Of a stretch of 33,747 nt of DNA, positions 8,289 through 15,490 are shown piece by piece. Source of the DNA: Acidobacteriota bacterium (GTDB lineage: Bacteria > Acidobacteriota > JAAYUB01 > JAMOQF01); contig JAMOQF010000172.1 in assembly GCA_027064125.1 (NCBI GenBank), positions 1-33,747 on the forward strand, written 5' to 3'. The position numbers and the translations under genes are program-made. Numbering within the stretch: the stretch's first letter is position 1; every line of letters begins with the position of its first letter. Below the pieces are notes generated by a model, which ran no database searches, was not told the origin of the DNA, and saw only the letters and a list, made by a program, of their open reading frames with translations.

Positions 8289-8620
8289 AGGAAGGCTAAA
8301 AAGGAAAATAGATAGCTTTAAATTATAATTGAGGAAGTATTGGGTGTTTTAAGAGGAGTTTAAATATGGAACCTGAAAAGTTGGGATCCAAAATTCAGTA
8401 GTAAAGAATGGAAAATTTTGCTCAAATCTCTTATCTCCAAGATATTAGAAGTTTGATGATAATTTTAAAGATTTGATTTTCCCTTATTTGCTTTTCTAAA
8501 TGTCACTAAAGGCTTGTAAAAAAGTTTTCTACCTGACACTTTTCCACACCAAATTCAAAATCGCACCTGATACTTTTTCTTACTCTTTTTTGATTTAGGT
8601 ATGGAAATTTTAATTATGTA
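8289..8620. other. AT-rich spacer between tolC and TetR, no supported gene
   Basis: The spacer contains a TATAAT at 8324-8329 whose core reads on both strands. It also has an AAGAGGAG ribosome-binding-like site before an ATG at 8366 that runs only 11 codons, so at most a decayed gene start. Reverse-oriented REP-like words occur (ACCTGACAC at 8531, CACCTGATAC near 8565), related to the GTGTCAGGC words elsewhere. I see no RNA gene. Confidence 0.5.
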
Positions 8621-8649
8621 TTGTATGAGTTCAGAGATTTAAGTATAAT
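8621..8649 (+). promoter_or_regulatory. Sigma70-type promoter of the TetR gene
   Basis: TTGTAT (8621-8626) and a perfect TATAAT (8644-8649) are separated by 17 bases, 30 bases before the start codon. An AAGGGA ribosome-binding site at 8665-8670 sits 8 bases before the ATG. Confidence 0.75.
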
Positions 8650-8678
8650 TAAAATTTATATTTTAAGGGACAAGAAAT

Positions 8679-9296
8679 ATGGGTAAAAAATCGAAAAGTG
8701 AAGAGGTAAAAAAAGGTGTTAAAAAAAAGAAAGTTATTGTTAGGAAAGAAGAGGTATTTAAAACGATACTTGAGATTATTTCTGAAGGTGGCATGAATTC
8801 CCTTTCAACTACAAAAATTGCAAAGAAAATGGGAATAACTCAACCTGCTCTTTATAGATATTTTAAAAGTAAAGATGAAATGTTTTTACTTTTCTTCGAC
8901 GAATTAAAGTTAAAGTTGCTGGATATAGTTGAAAAGGCTAAAACAGAAAAAACATTAAATGGAAAGATTAAAGCCCTTTTAAACTATCATTTTCAATTTA
9001 TGAAAGAGACAAAGGCTATTCCATCTATTGTTTTTTCAGGGTATCTATTTGAAGGAAATGAGGAAAAGAAAAATAAGGTAAAAGAAATAATGAGTTTTTA
9101 TCGCGGTGAAATTGAAAATATGTTTAGAGAAGAAAATTTTCCTGAAAGACTTCTACCTCTTATTTCAGATTTCACAGTTGGTACTCTCATATCTTTTGTT
9201 TTGAGATGGTTTTATGATGAAAACTTTAATTTTGAAAAAAATTTAAAAATAATTGACGAATATATTTCAATTTTATCGGGAAATGGTAAGAATTAG
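8679..9296 (+). CDS. TetR/AcrR-family transcriptional regulator
   Basis: The protein is 205 residues. After a very lysine-rich leader of about 20 residues, it has the TetR DNA-binding domain at roughly residues 22-68: a first helix (VFKTILEIISEGGMNSLST), the turn TTKIAKKMGITQPALYRYF and the closing FKSKDEMFLLFF helix. The C-terminal two thirds are the helical ligand-binding and dimer domain. The family normally represses neighbouring genes until a small molecule binds. It is transcribed divergently from the TolC-like gene, and a near-palindrome (8268-8288) lies between them, so control of efflux is the natural inference. The ligand is unknown. The basic N-terminal extension is longer than usual and may add non-specific DNA contacts. 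Confidence 0.9.
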   Translation: MGKKSKSEEVKKGVKKKKVIVRKEEVFKTILEIISEGGMNSLSTTKIAKKMGITQPALYRYFKSKDEMFLLFFDELKLKLLDIVEKAKTEKTLNGKIKALLNYHFQFMKETKAIPSIVFSGYLFEGNEEKKNKVKEIMSFYRGEIENMFREENFPERLLPLISDFTVGTLISFVLRWFYDENFNFEKNLKIIDEYISILSGNGKN

Positions 9297-9670
9297 GAAG
9301 GGGAATAAAAATATTTCAGAGTATTTTCAAAGTCCTGCCTTCGGTAGATTTTAGCAGAAAACGCATTTATCTATCAATTCCTCGTTCAAATTTTACAGTA
9401 AGCATCTGGTTTAATTCACGATTTAATTAAAAGTCAATTTTTCAAATTTTATGTAATTTTATTGAAAAATCTCCTTTCTCTTAGTTTATTTTAAATAAAT
9501 CTTATTTTCTAAAGAGAAAATTTTTTAACTTTTTAACTTTGCACAGAGGATACACAGAGGGGGTCAGATCTGTATTTAAATATGTAACCTATAAGAATAA
9601 TATAAAAAATAGGTTAATACATTGATAAAGCAATATAAATCAAAAAAAGTTTGACCCCGCAGCACAACAC
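9297..9670. other. Spacer downstream of TetR with REP-like text
   Basis: No gene is supported. Near the TetR stop, CTGCC-TTC-GGTAG at 9335-9347 can form a short hairpin followed by ATTTT, a weak terminator candidate. A GCACAGAGGATACACAGAGG phrase at 9541-9560 resembles a dispersed intergenic phrase seen in other genomes. It abuts the inverted-repeat element at 9559-9658. Confidence 0.45.
9559..9658. mobile_element. Mini inverted-repeat element (~100 bp)
   Basis: The ends GGGGTCA (9560-9566) and TGACCCC (9652-9658) are inverted repeats. Inside them AACCTAT (9586-9592) and ATAGGTT (9609-9615) form a second stem around a very AT-rich loop. The left end continues GATCTG, a variant of the GGGGTCAGACCTG word found in other spacers here. 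It encodes nothing and ends 13 bases before the lpxD promoter. Confidence 0.6.
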
Positions 9671-9700
9671 TTGACTTTAAACGGAGAAATATAATATTAT
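9671..9700 (+). promoter_or_regulatory. Promoter of lpxD and the J-protein gene
   Basis: TTGACT (9671-9676) and TATTAT (9695-9700) are 18 bases apart, 29 bases upstream of the lpxD start. An overlapping TATAAT at 9690-9695 would leave only 13 bases and is less likely. Confidence 0.55.
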
Positions 9701-9728
9701 TTTAGAGAAAAAGAGAAGGAGTATTCCG

Positions 9729-10772
9729 TTGAAGTTAAGTATTCCATTAAAGTTAAGTGAAATTTCAAAAATACTCAACAAAAATTTTTCTGGAAATGAT
9801 GTTGAAATTAAGTTTCTCACCGGAGTTGAAGAAGCATCGCCGGGATCTTTAACATTTGCTAAATCAAATAAATTCTTAAAAATTGCTGAAAAAAATGGTG
9901 CTTCTGCAATTATCGTTGAAGAAAATATGGAAACAACAATTCCACACATAAAAAGCAAAAATCCCCAACTTGATTTTATTAAATTAATTAAATATTTCTA
10001 TCCCGAAAACCATTTTAAAGATCTAAAGGGGATCAGTAAAACTGCAAAAATTTCCAAAAATGCAATTATTGGTAAAAATGTCTATATAGGGGACTACACA
10101 ATAATAATGGGAAATACTCAAATAGGGGATAATTGCAAAATTTTTCCCCATGTTGTAATTTATCCAAATGTTAAAATTGGAAACAATTGTGTGATACACA
10201 GTTTCTCAACAATAAGAGAAAATAGTGAAATTGGAAATAATGTGGTTATACACAATGGTTCCGTAATTGGTGGAGACGGCTTTGGATTTGTAAAGGATGA
10301 AAATGGCAGATACCACAAAATTCCCCATGTGGGGAAAGTTATAGTCAAAGATAATGTTGAAATCCAATCAAACAGTTGTATTGATAGGGCACCATATGGA
10401 GCAACCATAATTGAGGAGGGATGTAAAATAGATAATTTAGTTCAAATAGCCCATGGATGTAAAATAGGCAAAAATTGTGTTTTTTCATCCCAGACAGGTA
10501 TAGCAGGAAGTACCATAGTTGGTGAGAATGTTATATGTGCAGGTCAGGTTGGTATTGCAGATCATTTAAAAATAGGAGACAATGCGGTTTTATTTGCAAA
10601 AACTGGAGCAGCTTTAAAGGTTAAGCCGGGAGAAGTTATTTGTGGCTATCCTCCACTTAAAGTTGAAACATTTAGGAGAAACTATGTGATTTTGAAGAGA
10701 TTACCAGAAATTTTTTCAGAATTTAAAGAAATCAAAAAAAAATTGAAAGAGATTGAAGAAAAAAATGAATAA
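9729..10772 (+). CDS. lpxD: UDP-3-O-acylglucosamine N-acyltransferase (LpxD)
   Basis: LpxD adds the second, N-linked acyl chain to UDP-3-O-acyl-glucosamine in lipid A synthesis, using acyl-ACP in the cytosol. The 347-residue product has the usual length and order. An N-terminal uridine-binding domain (EEASPGSLTFAKSNKFLK) precedes a left-handed beta-helix of hexapeptide repeats (IGKNVYIGD, IGDNCKIFPHVVIYP, IGNNVVIHNGSVIGGDGFGF) and a C-terminal helix. The catalytic histidine is His242 in VQIAHGCKIG. The start is a TTG with an AAGGAGT ribosome-binding site at 9715-9721; no in-frame ATG suits. The first codons lie in an imperfect 18-base tandem duplication. It is the first gene of an operon with the J-domain gene. 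The usual lpxA, fabZ and lpxB neighbours are absent. Confidence 0.93.
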   Translation: MKLSIPLKLSEISKILNKNFSGNDVEIKFLTGVEEASPGSLTFAKSNKFLKIAEKNGASAIIVEENMETTIPHIKSKNPQLDFIKLIKYFYPENHFKDLKGISKTAKISKNAIIGKNVYIGDYTIIMGNTQIGDNCKIFPHVVIYPNVKIGNNCVIHSFSTIRENSEIGNNVVIHNGSVIGGDGFGFVKDENGRYHKIPHVGKVIVKDNVEIQSNSCIDRAPYGATIIEEGCKIDNLVQIAHGCKIGKNCVFSSQTGIAGSTIVGENVICAGQVGIADHLKIGDNAVLFAKTGAALKVKPGEVICGYPPLKVETFRRNYVILKRLPEIFSEFKEIKKKLKEIEEKNE

Positions 10773-12237
10773 AGATTTTTTGTCTTTCTTTGAAGCAATC
10801 AAAGAAGCCTACAATTTTAAAGGAGCATGCCTTCTCTCATTTCCATTTGACACCTATATTGTGTCTCTGGTAATTAGGGAGAAAAAAATTTACGGTTGTG
10901 ATATAAATTTTTTCAAATCCTTTCTACTTGAAAAGGGTATTTCCCAAAACAGTATATTTGAAAAAGAGACCTATGCATTTTTAAGTGAAAATATAGATGA
11001 CTCTGAAATGGAGAAATTATCCAATTTAATCCTTGAAATATTTTCTGAGATTGTGGAACCAGAACTTTCAATTAGTATTAATATAAAAGATCTACAATAT
11101 GATTTTGAAGTTAAAAAGGGAATAGATCTTTCAAAATTAATTGTAGAACTTTGCGAAAATTATGTAAACAGTGAAATTTTAAACTCCATATTCACTGACG
11201 TAGAAATGTCCATTTCAGTGAAAGTGGACGCCTTGACTATAGCAAGAAATTTGCCACTAAAGCCCTATGAAGGGTTTGTACTAACCAGAATAATTGATGG
11301 AATGAAAATAAAAGATCTTATCCCTGCAACAAATCTTGGAGAGGAAAAGACGCTGAGGTCCTTACTCATTTTCTGGATCTTCAACCTCATAGAATTGCCA
11401 ATTTTTTCCAAAAATATATCAAAACCTGCTGAAAAACTGGAAATACCACCACGCATAATTCAGGAAATTGAAAATTTTTACAAACTCACAAAAGTTGGGA
11501 ACTGTTTTCAAATTTTTGACCTGCCCTATGAGGCCTCGAAAAGTGATATAAAAAAGAAATTTGTAATGCTAACCCAAAAATTTCACCCTGATAAATATCA
11601 AAAATATGAAGATGAAACACTTTTGAGAAAAATAGATTCCATCTTTTCATTACTTACTGAATGTTATGAAAAATTAAAAGATGATGAACAGAAGAAAAAA
11701 TATGTGGAGTTGATTTTAGCAAAGGAAAATAAGCAAAAAAAACATACACAAAAAGTTTCCCCAAAAAGCGAAAAGGATCCCCAGGAGAAACCAAAATATG
11801 CATATGAAGATCCCGCCCACAAGGCAAAACAACATTATATACATGGGAAAGAGGCCTTTAAAAATAAAAAATACTTTGATGCCATGGAACACTTTAGAGA
11901 AGCAGTGAGAATGCAACCAGAAATCGCTGAATACCAATACTGGCTTGGTAAAACACTTACCTACAACCCCAAAAAGTTAAAAGAAGCAGAAGAAAGATTG
12001 CTTAAAGCAATAGAATTAAAACCAAATATAAAGCAATTTTACTTAGAACTTGCAAGATTATATGCAAAAGTTGGCCTGCATATAAAATGTAAAAAAATGT
12101 ATGAAAAGGTGTATGAACTTGATCCTGAAAACGAGGAGGCAAGGGTGTATTTAAAAGTAAAGAAAAAGAAAAAAATTACCTTTAAAGACCTTCTAAACAT
12201 GGATTTAAAAAACATAAAAGATCTTTTTAAAAAGTAA
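10765..12237 (+). CDS. J-domain and TPR protein with an unassigned N-terminal region
   Basis: The protein is about 490 residues from ATG 10765, which overlaps the lpxD stop by 8 bases; an in-frame TTG at 10753 is an alternative. The first 240 or so residues are not clearly assignable. They include a winged-helix-like segment (GFVLTRIIDGMKIKDLIPAT) of the sort found in DUF4388-type regulatory proteins. A J domain follows at about residues 250-315 with the HPD motif at His274-Pro275-Asp276, so it could stimulate an Hsp70. A lysine/glutamine-rich linker leads to about three TPR repeats (residues 350-465) and a basic tail. It lacks the Gly/Phe and zinc-finger regions of DnaJ proper. It ends by overlapping the convergent VanZ-like gene by 33 bases. 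Confidence 0.82.
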   Translation: MNKDFLSFFEAIKEAYNFKGACLLSFPFDTYIVSLVIREKKIYGCDINFFKSFLLEKGISQNSIFEKETYAFLSENIDDSEMEKLSNLILEIFSEIVEPELSISINIKDLQYDFEVKKGIDLSKLIVELCENYVNSEILNSIFTDVEMSISVKVDALTIARNLPLKPYEGFVLTRIIDGMKIKDLIPATNLGEEKTLRSLLIFWIFNLIELPIFSKNISKPAEKLEIPPRIIQEIENFYKLTKVGNCFQIFDLPYEASKSDIKKKFVMLTQKFHPDKYQKYEDETLLRKIDSIFSLLTECYEKLKDDEQKKKYVELILAKENKQKKHTQKVSPKSEKDPQEKPKYAYEDPAHKAKQHYIHGKEAFKNKKYFDAMEHFREAVRMQPEIAEYQYWLGKTLTYNPKKLKEAEERLLKAIELKPNIKQFYLELARLYAKVGLHIKCKKMYEKVYELDPENEEARVYLKVKKKKKITFKDLLNMDLKNIKDLFKK

Positions 12238-12618
12238 CTTTAAATATTTAAAGATATTTTTCCACCAGAACATTAAAGAAACACCACAAAGTATGGCAAA
12301 GGTATCGGATAAGAAGTCGTATATATCACAGTTTCTACCGGGGACATACCTCTGATGTATCTCATCTGTTCCTGCAAATATCAAGGAAATTGAAATGATA
12401 AAAAATATATCTTTTTTCTCTGGCTTTACTTTAAAAAATTCAGAAAATCCTGCATACATTAAAATTGAATATAGAAGATATTCCATAAAATGTATTAATT
12501 TATCCCATATATTTTTTGTAATGAAAGGTAATGGATTAGATAAAGAAGAGAAAAAAATTATCAGGAGAGAATATAGAAAAATGGGAATAAAAAACTTAAT
12601 TTTTTTAGCATTATCCAT
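12205..12618 (-). CDS. VanZ-like membrane protein
   Basis: The 137-residue protein has four predicted membrane segments and the VanZ-family signature. An N-terminal LYSLLIIFFSSLSN segment precedes DKLIHFMEYLLYSILMYAGF and then DEIHQRYVPGRNCDIYDFLSDTFAILCG, in which the conserved DEIHQ, PGR and D-D residues are clear. The family is named after a teicoplanin-resistance gene, but most members have unknown roles in the inner membrane. It is the last gene of a three-gene minus-strand operon. Its ATG overlaps the preceding 57-residue gene by 8 bases. Its 3' end overlaps the convergent J-protein gene by 33 bases. Confidence 0.85.
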   Translation of the reverse strand: MDNAKKIKFFIPIFLYSLLIIFFSSLSNPLPFITKNIWDKLIHFMEYLLYSILMYAGFSEFFKVKPEKKDIFFIISISLIFAGTDEIHQRYVPGRNCDIYDFLSDTFAILCGVSLMFWWKNIFKYLKLLFKKIFYVF

Positions 12619-12784
12619 AGGGGAAAAACTTCATAAGAAATCCAAGAACTATAATAGAGAGGAAAAAATATAAGAAAGATTTTATAAAGTATCTTATGCG
12701 TTCCTTTTTTTCTCTTCTCTCAATAAGTGCAAAAACGGCAGAAACTAAAACTCCAAACATAAGACCTATAAAAATTGGATCCAT
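12611..12784 (-). CDS. Small two-helix membrane protein (57 aa)
   Basis: A short frame from ATG 12784 to TAA 12611 encodes 57 residues: a hydrophobic N-terminal helix (MDPIFIGLMFGVLVSAVFAL), a charged hinge (IERREKKERIR), a second hydrophobic helix (YFFLSIIVLGFLM) and a short tail. It sits between the PGxGQ-motif gene (1 base gap to its stop) and the VanZ-like gene (8-base overlap). An AGAGG site lies upstream in the preceding coding region. Close packing on both sides supports it as a real gene. I recognise no family. It could be a partner of the VanZ-like protein. Confidence 0.65.
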   Translation of the reverse strand: MDPIFIGLMFGVLVSAVFALIERREKKERIRYFIKSFLYFFLSIIVLGFLMKFFPYG

Positions 12785-12785
12785 C

Positions 12786-13196
12786 TTACTTTTTACCTCT
12801 TAAATAAAACTTATCAAGACAGTCAATTATTCCAAGATAATTTACTATTCCAGCGGTATAGATAAAAGTATCTCCATATTCATTTGTCAATTTTACCATA
12901 TATTTATAGGGCTCACCTGTTCCAAGCCCAGTAAAAAGAGATATGAAAAAATTAATACCGGAACCAAACGCCCCTAAGAACTTAAAAAGTGCAAATTGTG
13001 TATTATAACTTGGGAAGGTTAAATTTCCATACATGTAAATCCCCAACCAATAAAAGGAAAAAACAGTAACAAAGAACAAAAGGGCCTTCTTTTTTTCACC
13101 AAGTAAAAATTGTCCCATTCCCGGAAAAAGCCAGGATAAAAAAATAATCCAAATTTTCCTGGTTATTGTTATTTCATTTTTACTTTTCTTAACCAT
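12786..13196 (-). CDS. Small membrane protein with PGxGQ motif (DUF6677/TM2-like)
   Basis: The product is about 136 residues from ATG 13196; a TTG two codons earlier is also open. It has a basic N-terminus, a first membrane helix with the motif LSWLFPGMGQFLLGEKKKALLF split across the turn, a second helix, a glycine-rich middle (GAFGSGINFF) and a C-terminal soluble part. The PGxGQxxLG signature resembles TM2-type and DUF6677 proteins, whose function is unknown. It heads the operon with the 57-residue protein and the VanZ-like protein. A TTGATA-17-TATCAT promoter ends 8 bases before the ATG, so translation may start on a leaderless mRNA; there is no ribosome-binding site. Confidence 0.7.
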   Translation of the reverse strand: MVKKSKNEITITRKIWIIFLSWLFPGMGQFLLGEKKKALLFFVTVFSFYWLGIYMYGNLTFPSYNTQFALFKFLGAFGSGINFFISLFTGLGTGEPYKYMVKLTNEYGDTFIYTAGIVNYLGIIDCLDKFYLRGKK

Positions 13197-13204
13197 AGTC
13201 AAAA

Positions 13205-13233
13205 ATGATAAATCTTTTAATCTCTTTTATCAA
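13205..13233 (-). promoter_or_regulatory. Promoter of the VanZ-like operon, probably leaderless
   Basis: Read on the minus strand, TTGATA (13233-13228) and TATCAT (13210-13205) are 17 bases apart. Each has one mismatch to consensus. Only 8 bases separate the -10 from the ATG at 13196. Confidence 0.55.
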
Positions 13234-13267
13234 GGATTTAATTTGATTTTAATCCAATTCAAGTATT

Positions 13268-13348
13268 GGGGCAGACCTAAAATATTTATTTTGGAGACAT
13301 ACCATAAATTTTGTATCACTATAGATCACTATAGATCAGGTCTGTCCC
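13268..13348. mobile_element. Mini inverted-repeat element (81 bp)
   Basis: GGGGCAGACCT (13268-13278) and AGGTCTGTCCC (13338-13348) are imperfect terminal inverted repeats. The interior has a small palindrome (AAAATA-TT-TATTTT, 13279-13292) and a tandem duplication of ATCACTATAG. It is the third element in this window with CAGACCT ends. The remaining text to 13593 includes a TGCCTGATAC word (13409) related to the GTGTCAGGC family and no gene. Confidence 0.6.
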
Positions 13349-13593
13349 TAATCCTACTAATCCTACAAATCTTGGTTGACAATTCCAATTTTATACACCA
13401 GACTTTTTGCCTGATACTAAATCCTTAAAAAAAGTTTGCTTTACTTTAATTCTTTTTTTGTTTTTACCATTGCTTTTAGCACGTGAATGTGTTCTTCCCT
13501 TTTAGGTAAAGGGTATTTTTTTTAAATCGCTTTATTTTAGCACACTTATGGAATTTTTATGGAACAATCATGGATCCGGGGAAATTTACCCTT

Positions 13594-13622
13594 TTGACTT
13601 AAAATTTTTAAAATGGTAAAAT
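13594..13622 (+). promoter_or_regulatory. Promoter of accB-accC
   Basis: TTGACT (13594-13599) and TAAAAT (13617-13622) have a 17-base spacer, and a TG at 13614-13615 makes an extended -10. The accB start follows 31 bases downstream. Confidence 0.75.
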
Positions 13623-13652
13623 CTTTCCTTAATTATTTTTTTGAGGTGTTTT

Positions 13653-14144
13653 GTGGATATAAAAGAAATTAAGGATCTTGTAAAATTAATTTCAAGATCA
13701 AATGTAGATGAACTTTTGATTGAAAAGGATGGCTTCAAGGTGAAGATTAAAAAAAATAAAAAGGTTGAGGTAGAACAGACTCAGGCTTCCATGCCTGTAT
13801 TCCAATCACCACCAATTTATTTGCCCCAGCAAAACATGCCTCCCCAAACATCTTTACCAGAGGAAGGTAAAGAGGAAACCGCCAAAGAGGAAGAGAAAGA
13901 AAATTATCACTATATCACATCTCCAATTGTTGGCACCTTCTATAGGGCTCCAAGCCCCACTTCTGAACCCTTTGTTAAGGAAGGGGATCATGTGAGTAAA
14001 GGTCAGGTCTTATGTATAGTCGAGGCCATGAAGGTAATGAATGAGGTTGAAAGTGATGTCTCTGGAACAATTGTTAAGATACTTGTTGAAAATGCTGAGC
14101 CTGTTGAATATGGGGATAAATTATTTGCAATAAAACTGGATTAG
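13653..14144 (+). CDS. accB: Biotin carboxyl carrier protein of acetyl-CoA carboxylase
   Basis: The product is about 163 residues from a GTG at 13653, preceded by GAGGTG; an in-frame TTG at 13641 is a less likely start. The N-terminal part ([26 protein letters not shown]) is the typical AccB leader. A Pro/Gln/Glu-rich linker (residues about 48-85) follows, then a biotinyl domain with [21 protein letters not shown] and the biotin site EAMKVMNEV, with Lys127 as the attachment residue. The domain ends with a [10 protein letters not shown] strand. Biotin on this lysine carries CO2 from AccC to the transferase. accC follows after 8 bases. The accA/accD carboxyltransferase genes are not in the window. 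Confidence 0.93.
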   Translation: MDIKEIKDLVKLISRSNVDELLIEKDGFKVKIKKNKKVEVEQTQASMPVFQSPPIYLPQQNMPPQTSLPEEGKEETAKEEEKENYHYITSPIVGTFYRAPSPTSEPFVKEGDHVSKGQVLCIVEAMKVMNEVESDVSGTIVKILVENAEPVEYGDKLFAIKLD

Positions 14145-14152
14145 GATTTGTT

Positions 14153-15490
14153 ATGATAAAAAGAATATTGATTGCAAATAGAGGCGAAATTGCCGTTAGG
14201 ATTATAAATGCCTGTAATGAACTTGGAATAGAAGCAATATCTGTTTATTCCAAGGCGGATGAAAATTCTGTGCACGTGGAACTTGCAGATGAGAGTATAT
14301 GTATAGGGCCACCACCTGCGGCAGATAGTTATTTAAATATTCATGCCATAATAAGTGCTGCTGAAATAGCCAATGTAGATGCCATCCATCCCGGATATGG
14401 TTTTTTAGCGGAAAATGAGAAATTTGCCAGAGTTTGTAAAGCCTGTAATATTAAATTTATAGGTCCTGATCCCGAATCCATTGCGCTCATGGGGGACAAG
14501 GCAACTGCGAAAAAGACCATGAGAGAACTTGGCTTAAGTGTTGTTCCGGGTAGTGATGGAGTGGTTAAGGACTATGAGGAGCTCCTTTCAATTTCAAAGG
14601 AAATAGGTTTCCCAGTTATGTTAAAGGCAACAGCTGGTGGTGGTGGAAGGGGGATGAGAATTGTCTATAGTGAAGATGAATTGATGAATAGCTTTAATAT
14701 GGCTTCAAGTGAGGCTGATTCAGCCTTTGGAAATAGTGGAATATATGTGGAAAAATTTATTGAAAACCCCCGCCACATTGAATTTCAGGTTCTTGTGGAT
14801 TCATATGGAAATTGTGTAATCCTCGGTGAAAGGGAATGTTCCATTCAAAGAAGGCATCAGAAATTAATCGAGGAGGCCCCATCTCCATTTCTTACTGATG
14901 ATAAGAGATGGGAAATTATTGAAAAATTGCAGGAGGTCTTTTCTAAATTTAAGTATGAAGGGGCAGGAACCGTTGAGTTTATTTTTGATAGAGATGGAAA
15001 TTACTATTTTATGGAAATGAATACGAGAATTCAGGTTGAACATCCAATTACAGAGATGATAACTGGAATAGATTTGGTTCAGGAACAGATTAAAATTGCC
15101 TCAGGTGAAAAACTTTCTTTCTCACAGGAAGACATCAAATTTAGTGGACACAGCATTGAGTGCAGGATTAACGCTGAGGATCCTGAGACCCTGAGGCCAA
15201 CACCAGGTACAATAAATAGATTATTTATTCCCGGTGGATTTGGAGTCAGAGTTGACACCGCAGCATATTGTGGTTGGAAGATATTGCCCTATTATGATTC
15301 TCTGGTGGCGAAATTGATAACCTTTGGTAATTCAAGAGAGGATGCAATATTTAAGATGGATAGGGCCCTTTCGCAGTTTTTGATTTCTGGGATAAAAACC
15401 ACAATACCCCTTCATCAGAGAATTTTGCACTCAAAAGCATTTCTGGAAGGGAACTACAATACCAATTTTTTAAATGAGTTTAACAGATAA
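14153..15490 (+). CDS. accC: Biotin carboxylase subunit of acetyl-CoA carboxylase
   Basis: The 445-residue length is normal for AccC. Domain order is the N-terminal biotin carboxylase fold (ILIANRGEIAVRII, HPGYGFLAEN), an ATP-grasp domain with the glycine-rich loop KATAGGGGRGMRIV, and metal and catalytic residues in EMNTRIQVEHPITE. The C-terminal domain (GHSIECRINAEDP, PTPGTI) follows. It carboxylates biotin on AccB with ATP and bicarbonate. It is co-transcribed with accB from the promoter at 13594-13622 and overlaps thiE by 17 bases at its 3' end. Pyruvate or propionyl-CoA carboxylase subunits are close relatives, but the adjacent 163-residue AccB makes acetyl-CoA carboxylase the best reading. 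Confidence 0.94.
   Translation: MIKRILIANRGEIAVRIINACNELGIEAISVYSKADENSVHVELADESICIGPPPAADSYLNIHAIISAAEIANVDAIHPGYGFLAENEKFARVCKACNIKFIGPDPESIALMGDKATAKKTMRELGLSVVPGSDGVVKDYEELLSISKEIGFPVMLKATAGGGGRGMRIVYSEDELMNSFNMASSEADSAFGNSGIYVEKFIENPRHIEFQVLVDSYGNCVILGERECSIQRRHQKLIEEAPSPFLTDDKRWEIIEKLQEVFSKFKYEGAGTVEFIFDRDGNYYFMEMNTRIQVEHPITEMITGIDLVQEQIKIASGEKLSFSQEDIKFSGHSIECRINAEDPETLRPTPGTINRLFIPGGFGVRVDTAAYCGWKILPYYDSLVAKLITFGNSREDAIFKMDRALSQFLISGIKTTIPLHQRILHSKAFLEGNYNTNFLNEFNR

Noticed and set aside
8366-8401. Small gene with a good AAGAGGAG site
   Set aside because: It stops after 11 codons and the text beyond has no continuing frame; it could be a decayed remnant but nothing supports a product.
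9335-9350. Terminator of the TetR gene (CTGCC-TTC-GGTAG then ATTTT)
   Set aside because: The stem has five pairs including a G-T and the T-run is short; kept only as a remark in the spacer entry.
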